Shown: positions 58,401-64,000 of the stretch, in pieces
Numbering within the stretch: position 1 is the stretch's first letter
Layout of the letters: the number at the start of each line of letters is the position of its first letter
Origin: Bryum argenteum
Lineage: Eukaryota > Streptophyta > Bryopsida > Bryales > Bryaceae
NCBI GenBank assembly: GCA_037043015.1
Contig: CM073329.1
Location: 14,834,648-14,898,647 of the forward strand
Reading direction: 5' to 3'
Length of the DNA stretch: 64,000 nucleotides
The notes under the pieces: model-generated
Seen by the model: only the letters and a program-made list of their open reading frames with translations
Told to the model about the DNA's origin: nothing
The model's database searches: none
Made by a program: the position numbers and the translations under genes

Positions 58401-61084
58401 ATAGATAGACAATCCCATATAAGAAGCACTATTCCCAGTGTCAAATTGACATACCACAACTGCCAATTTTGTTACATGTAAACTCAATACCAAAATGATT
58501 CAGGCTTCACTAACACTATGATCATGCATAAGTTTGAATAGATGGACAATTCTGTTAGAACGGTACTACTCCAAGTGTCATTTTGACATACCAAAACTGC
58601 CCTTCTCTTACAAAGTGCCATCTTAATGGCATGTTTGATTATGCTTCCAAAATGAAAGCTCCGATGCCATTATGGGACACCTATTGCTTCTTTGTAATAT
58701 CACTATCTGTGTAATAGCACCCCCTCTTTGTACTGAATTCTAACTCCCGAAAAGTGGCACTATAAAGGAATTGAGGAAATAGATCAAAGTCTGGTGTCAA
58801 ACCTTACGCATGAGAGCCCAATATCGTTCAACATCTCGAATACGTCCCATTCGATTGAGAGTGTTCATAATGATATTGAACGTCACTGAAACTTGTTGCA
58901 GTCCCAGATCCATAAAATGTTTATGTGCGTCCATCATACCTCGTACATCACCTGCTCAAGCCAATTAAACTCATTAGAAAAGACATTGTACCACCTCGTC
59001 AAGAAAACGAAACTCATAGATGAATGAATGAGGTAGGCACCTAGTTTACTGTGAGCAGTCAAGATAATATGGCAAACGCTCCGGTCAGGAACACAATTAC
59101 TTGAACGCATTTGTTCGAACGTATCAACGATCTCTTTATACATTCCTTTCCGACTGTACATATTGATCATGAAAGTGTACGTCGTCGGATCAGGGTCCAC
59201 ATTCTCGTTTCTCATCTGCTCTCGAAGCTGAGCTGCCAAATCCAAGCCTGGCACAACAAAGTTAAAATTAAGAAATCTGGGGAAGGTAAGAATGAAAAAG
59301 CAGAAAAGAGAGAAGGTGAAGAGAGCGATTAACCTCTAGTTGACCTGGTGCAACCCTCGAGCAGTACATTGTAAGCTGAAACTAGAGGCGTAATTTCGGC
59401 GTCCTTCATCTTTTGAAGTACGTTGACACCCCTTTGTAAGCTGCCGCACTTCGTATAGCCAGACATGAGAGTCACGTAATCATCGTGGCTTGGTACGAAG
59501 CTACTATTGAGAAACTCTTCGAATACTGCCTCGGCGACGTTCATCCTTCGAGCGTTCACGAGAACGTTGATTATCGTTCTGTAGACTAGCTCGTCGGGCT
59601 TGTAATGTGGTATTGTTTGCATCCATTGAAACACCTGCACATCAAACACCTCCATTAAAACTCGAACCACAGAACATTCAACATGACCAATTCCTTTAGA
59701 ATGACAATATTCCATGTGCCAATCTGACTTACGAAAACTGCAAGTTTGCCATTACGGTGACAGATTTGGTTATGCTTCTAAAATGACACCTCCTAGTTTG
59801 CCATTACGAAGCACCCATTGCTTCTTTGTAATTTCACTAACTCTCTAACCCCCTAAAAGTGCCATATTTGCAAAATATTGCCATTTTAACAGAATTGAGG
59901 TTAAGGTGAGAGATGGACCTGCAATGCAGTGAGCCACTCCTTCATGACTCCAAGCACATACAGCACTTGATGAAGGTCGGAGACGGTGACTTGGCCAACA
60001 AAGCCATTCATGGTGCTGATAACGCTGGCATGACTACGCAATCCATTCAAAGCGCCCACGACCTTTCGGACAATATCAGGTTGATCAGTCAAGCCGTGCA
60101 GGTCATGAACAGTGCCGAGATCTCGTCTCCACAAGCTTCCTTTCGCACTCAAAGGTTTCGGCACTCCACTGCGTATCAAGCTTGCTCCCCACACTTGCAC
60201 TCCATCGCCATTATCCGCTGTGGAGCTCTCCACTGGCCCTGCTTTCATATACCCTGCCAGCACCTCCCGTGCCATGTTGATTGTCGCCTTTGCAACCACG
60301 TCCTCTTGAAGAGGCTTTGGAGATTCCTCCACCTTGCTTCCCATGTGAGCACGGGCTTCCAGTACTCTTTGTAGTGTGAGCTTGACATTGTCTCCGTTAC
60401 GATTCTCGATCGCATGCTCTTCGTTTGATGCTGGTACATCAATCATTCCTAGAATGAATAACAGCTTGTGCTTAACTGAATGGAAGTACACTTGAAGCTG
60501 TACGCTAAAAACACATACGATAATCATACTAGAAGTGCAAACAAGATAATGCTTACTGGATGCTTCGGAAGTAGCGGAGATGTCGACCTCTCTGAACTCT
60601 TCTTCTTTGGCTTGCGCGTCACCCTTTTTTGGCTTATGTCGAACAGGTTTTCCGTTCAAATTCTTTTCCTCGTTGGCCAGTACTGCGAGTCGTGTGTCAT
60701 CCCAACTTGAATCTGTCAACACACGGAGTAATACTATTCATAAATGAAAGAATTAACTCCGATACTGAGACCAGATGGAAGCTACAGTTGAATAATCGGG
60801 CGATGAAACTATCCAATTCGGTGCAACGGAAGGTAACTTACTGCAATTTGACAAAGAAGAGATTCCTTACCTGGTGAAGTAGTTTCTAAGGATTCAACAG
60901 CGCGCGCTCTAGCCACTCTGCCGTCGAATTCATTGAAGTGTACATTATCGTGATTCTTCTTCCTAAATTTGAGGCGCCTGCAGCTGGTTGTCGCAGAGGT
61001 CGTTACCCTAAACCCTGCCAATTCTGTACCCCAAAACCCTAATCTGCCATGGGAGCTTGAATGAAAGCAAGTCGACCCTGCCAT
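55421..61084 (-). CDS. PPR-SMR protein, predicted chloroplast
   Basis: Ten exons: 61084-60871, 60712-60557, 60448-59919, 59634-59334, 59247-59041, 58951-58803, 58342-57923, 57608-57360, 57284-57038, 56478-55421. All are GT-AG and in frame, giving 1176 aa. The N-terminus MAGSTCFHSSSHGR, rich in Ser/Thr/Arg, looks like a chloroplast transit peptide. An upstream in-frame Met at 61183 is less likely. Residues about 300-960 hold tandem P-class PPR motifs (for example TYTFMINMYSRKGMYKEIVD, VTYNTLLDVYGKAGRLNDVI, VFYNTLLFMFGRGGHYADAW). Residues 1072-1176 form a degenerate SMR domain opening SLDVRYTGTGAAQ. Such proteins (GUN1, pTAC2, SVR7/SOT1) bind or process chloroplast RNA. The exact orthologue is not clear, so no symbol is given. 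Exon 6 is short and lacks any Met-initiated frame of note. Three introns contain the same MITE. Confidence 0.9.
57659..57881. mobile_element. MITE copy in PPR intron 7
   Basis: Diverged member of the CAATTCCGTTAAAATGGC family. It shares TTTGGTTATGCTTC and AGAAGCACCCGTCGCTTC-type phrases with the copies in introns 6 and 3, and ends TGCCGTTTTCAAGAGATGAG. It fills most of the 314-bp intron. Confidence 0.55.
58547..58776. mobile_element. MITE copy in PPR intron 6, with partial duplication
   Basis: Begins CAATTCTGTTAGAACGGTA and ends TATAAAGGAATTGAGG. The left part and its flank are duplicated at about 58350-58475 (shared TCAATACCAAAATGATNCAG, TGTCAAATTGACATACC/TGTCATTTTGACATACC), so the 460-bp intron grew by a local tandem duplication of about 130 bp. 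Confidence 0.55.
59687..59900. mobile_element. MITE copy in PPR intron 3
   Basis: Begins CCAATTCCTTTAGAATGACA and ends GCCATTTTAACAGAATTGAG. The inner phrase TTTGGTTATGCTTCTAAAATG matches the intron 6 copy. It occupies 214 of the 284 intron bases. Confidence 0.6.
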
Positions 61085-61762
61085 AGCGACCTGGCGAGCT
61101 TCTTTCAATTCATGGCCCAATGCGACAACAACCCGAACACGAAAAGGGTAGTAGATGCCCCATCTCTCAGCGCCAATTACCATATGAAATCACTGCCCAT
61201 ATCCACAAGAAAACGAAATCGTCACACCAAATTGTTGTAGCTCGAAAAAACCCTAAAGTCCAAATTCGCTTTAACGCTTGCAAATCACAATCGTTGCACA
61301 CTCGCTACAGGAACCCACTGACTACAGCAATTGCTCAATACGTTGTCGGTGTCGTCGTCATCAATCAAAGATTTCTTGTCCACTGAATGAAATTGTTCTT
61401 ACTGGAACCATCATCCAGAACTGTCGTCGTGAGTCCGCGTGAATCTGTGATTGCCCTTCAGTTGCAGAAAGGCAAGGGTGAATCTAACTGAGATAGAAGC
61501 GAGGATGGATTTCAATATAATTTTTCATGATCTCTGGCTTGTGCTCTGTCGTGCTCGAGGAATTGGACTGGACTCGCTGCTATCCTCAAATTTCTTGAGG
61601 TCCCGGTTGGGGTCAAACCTCATGCGACTTTTGTTGTTCGCTAGATCACGATTTTGTCTTCTGGATAGCAACATGGGGACGAAAGTGAGGCCGAGGCTGG
61701 CATTTTAAATGAGATCTGTGGCTAGCCACTATCAAGGTGGGAAAATTGAACATACTTAACCC
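61085..61762. other. PPR gene upstream region
   Basis: Higher GC than the flanks, with no supported frame on the plus strand. It is likely the 5' UTR and promoter of the PPR gene. No clear TATA box was identified. Confidence 0.4.
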
Positions 61763-63902
61763 TTAACCCCTAAGAGCCCAATCGACCATTTTCTGGTCGA
61801 TGCTGAACTTTGAGGAGCTGTAACAGTCAAGAATAGTAATTTTTTGGAAAGTAATTTTTTTTTACCACGAGTTTGGTGAGTTAGAAATCATGTGCAATTT
61901 GCAGAACGTGATTTGAATTCATAGTTTATTTTTTATACAACTTCAAACACAAACAGGGCAAGGATTTTGAATTGGGCAGTTGTTGGGCAGATTTGAGAAC
62001 CAATGAAATAACAGGATTACCATGAAATGGGCAGCAACATGAAATTTGGAGTTTCAAATTTTTGAAACGGGCACGAAGGGTTTGAGGGTGACCCGTTATT
62101 CTTCCATTCACTTTCCACTATTCACAGGTTCACAAAAGTCAACAAAACATATAAAAACTTCGAAAAGTCCGATAGCAGCCACGGTTACTACTACCGTTGC
62201 AGGACTCCTGCAGTAGGAGCTGCCGGAGCTGCTGGAAAGCTTATCCCCACAAAACTTTCAATCGCCGCTGTACCAAATTCCAATGGTGCTGTTGTAGGGA
62301 ACCAATCGCCGCTAGGATCGTTGCTAGCTGCTGTTGCACGAGACAAAGCTCTCCCCACGCAATATATAATTGCTCCTCTCAAAGCTGAGATTGCTGTAAC
62401 ATATGCAATTTGCAACTTTCTAGGTAATTTTGAGAAAAGGTAGTTCAACCTATGGATGATATTGTTGCTCAGGATTTTTTACTCCTTGTAAGGGTCCAAA
62501 GTTGCTTCTTGCATCTGATTACCAAGACAGAGACGAGAAAATCGAGTTTCAGAAAAAACATGAGTACAACATGCTTTTACATGGACCATCAGCATAAAAG
62601 TTGAGTATTCATTGTACTTCTAGAATCTCCAGAATCTATTGAATACTATCTTGGATCATGCTCAAAAATTTCTATAGTTCTCATATAATGAGTACATATT
62701 AATCCGAAAGAAATCAACAAAAATCTAGAGAAACAAAGATGCAAAAGAAGACCTTACCTTTTAATGTGATTCCTGCATTTTGTGTAGAGGCTCGGTGGGC
62801 GCCATTCTTCAAGGAGTCGGCAGGAAATATCACCATTGCATTCCCGCCATCACCAGCGCTTCAACATCAGTCGCTACAACTGCTTCGACAACACTGCATG
62901 AACACGAGGGTTGCCTGCTTACACTTCACAGTCGCTATTAATGCCGTCATGACCATCAAAGAAGGCGCAAATTGAAGCTTTGTAACACCCCATCAGGTCA
63001 TGCATGACCCCCACGTCCGATCATCAGGATGCACATGACTGCAGCAGTGCTTGTGCAACAAAATTCAACATTGCTCTCGCAATGCAAAGTGAGTGTAGCG
63101 GCGGCATGCGAAGGAGACCAATGACCTAACGAGGCGACGAGAGGAGCAATGCGCCAGGTTGGGATCTGAGGCGCCAGGCTGTGGAGCTTGCCATGGGCTC
63201 CGGCTTGAGAGGAGAAGACTGCAGGTAGGGGAAGGGAATGCCGTTGGACATGCCATTCAAAGCTGACACGGCATGGGTAGGGCCATGCACCAGCAATATG
63301 TTACTGTACACTTACATCAACAGTGTTTCCCACCTATTGCCACCCACTCACCTTCTGCAACATGATGCTCATGTCACTTTTCGGTTGGGGCATTTCTTTT
63401 ATTCCTTCTCGATTTAGAATCCATATGAAGGGCCGAGCTTGAACCCATTTTTTGCCAACGTGCCCAATTTGTTTTCAATTTTGTCCAGATGATTTACATG
63501 GCAGTGATTTTTGTGGACCTTCTCCTATTGCAAGCTCCATAAAAAATAATTGTGAGTACCCTAAAATTGCAAGATTTTTACTAATGGTAAATAACCCTAC
63601 ATTGTAACGTAATCTCAAGAGAGGCTGCGTTTTCAGTATTGTGTGAAGGCGTAGTGCTTGCTCAAAGTCAGCTGCCCGAAAAACTTACATGTGCACATTT
63701 TTCATCAAATGTAGAAATCTTCCAATCCACACGGCGAAAAAAACTAATTTTTTTTGCAAACCTACTCTTAAGGGTACCCTACAAGATCTTACGGTTACAA
63801 ATTCTTATATCTTATTCTAAAAAACCTTAAAATTCTCTGAGTACCTTGCACCTTTCTACCAAAAGTTCAAGCTTCCTACCCCCTTGGGCTTTTAGGGGTT
63901 AA
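61763..63902. mobile_element. Large TTAA-type non-autonomous element
   Basis: TTAA-CCCCTAAGAGCCCAA (61763-61781) faces TTGGGCTTTTAGGGG-TTAA (63884-63902). The 15-bp termini match at 14 positions. At 2140 bp it is the longest member of the family here. The interior contains GC-richer patches (62170-62400 and 62780-63280) with short frames on both strands, none resembling a transposase. A further right-type end (GACGTTTAAGGG-TTAA) lies just outside at 63970, so elements may be nested. Confidence 0.65.
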
Positions 63903-64000
63903 ACGTCCAAGCATGCCCCTCGGGCTTGGTTTCCAGTGTATTTCAGAGGGGCTTGACGTTTAAGGGTTAATTTGTGTGTACATACGGTAGTATTTAAATT
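63903..64000. other. Window end, TTAA-type terminus
   Basis: Contains ACGTCCAAGC directly after the TTAA at 63899-63902 and its inverse-like GCTTGACGTTTAAGGG before TTAA at 63967-63970: a possible short element of about 70 bp sharing a TTAA with the large one. Nothing else is seen. Confidence 0.35.

Noticed and set aside
62191..62448. 85-aa minus-strand frame with Ala-rich tail, and an opposing plus-strand frame
   Set aside because: Lies within a TTAA-type element; both strands are open, as expected from base composition, and no family is recognised.

Overview
This is nuclear DNA of a land plant. The genes are split by GT-AG introns, spaced about one per 6-10 kb in AT-rich sequence, and include plant-type families: an aminoalcohol phosphotransferase very like the Arabidopsis AAPT proteins, a chloroplast-type PPR-SMR protein, and peroxiredoxin Q fragments. 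Gene density, compact introns and the presence of DUF1647-like and DUF3455 genes suggest a bryophyte-grade plant (moss or liverwort). That placement is inference; nothing in the window fixes the species.

Layout. 3.0-6.2 kb (+): a DUF1647-like, glycosyltransferase-type membrane protein in 3 exons. 10.7-13.3 kb (+): a small lysine-rich protein in 2 exons. 15.3-16.5 kb (+): RNase H2 subunit C in 4 exons, convergent with a 12-exon gene of unknown function at 16.7-20.3 kb (-). 24.7-34.2 kb: three secreted DUF3455 proteins, one (-) with an intron and two nearly identical intronless copies (+) in a tandem segmental duplication. 34.4-39.7 kb: a decayed piece of an M3 (thimet oligopeptidase) gene. Its 4.7-kb central gap holds a near-perfect foldback, three broken peroxiredoxin Q exon copies, a Merlin-type transposase with one in-frame stop, and a minisatellite. 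40.8-45.2 kb (-): the 18-exon aminoalcohol phosphotransferase gene, with a 10-nt microexon and a possible 48-nt cassette exon. 46.1-46.4 kb: three crowded tRNA-like sequences. 50.7-54.4 kb: a complete non-autonomous CACTA transposon with a TGT target duplication. 55.4-61.1 kb (-): a 10-exon PPR-SMR gene with three copies of one MITE family in its introns.

Between the genes the main content is small non-autonomous DNA transposons. The clearest family has termini starting CCC(C)TA and is flanked by TTAA, the piggyBac hallmark. At least five paired copies and several single ends are spread over the window. The genes are unrelated housekeeping or organelle-support genes and form no pathway together. 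The least ordinary items are the piggyBac-like and Merlin elements, the DUF3455 duplication, the tRNA-like trio and the repeated MITE insertions in one gene. All exon models are hand-read from splice signals and frame, so small boundary errors are possible.
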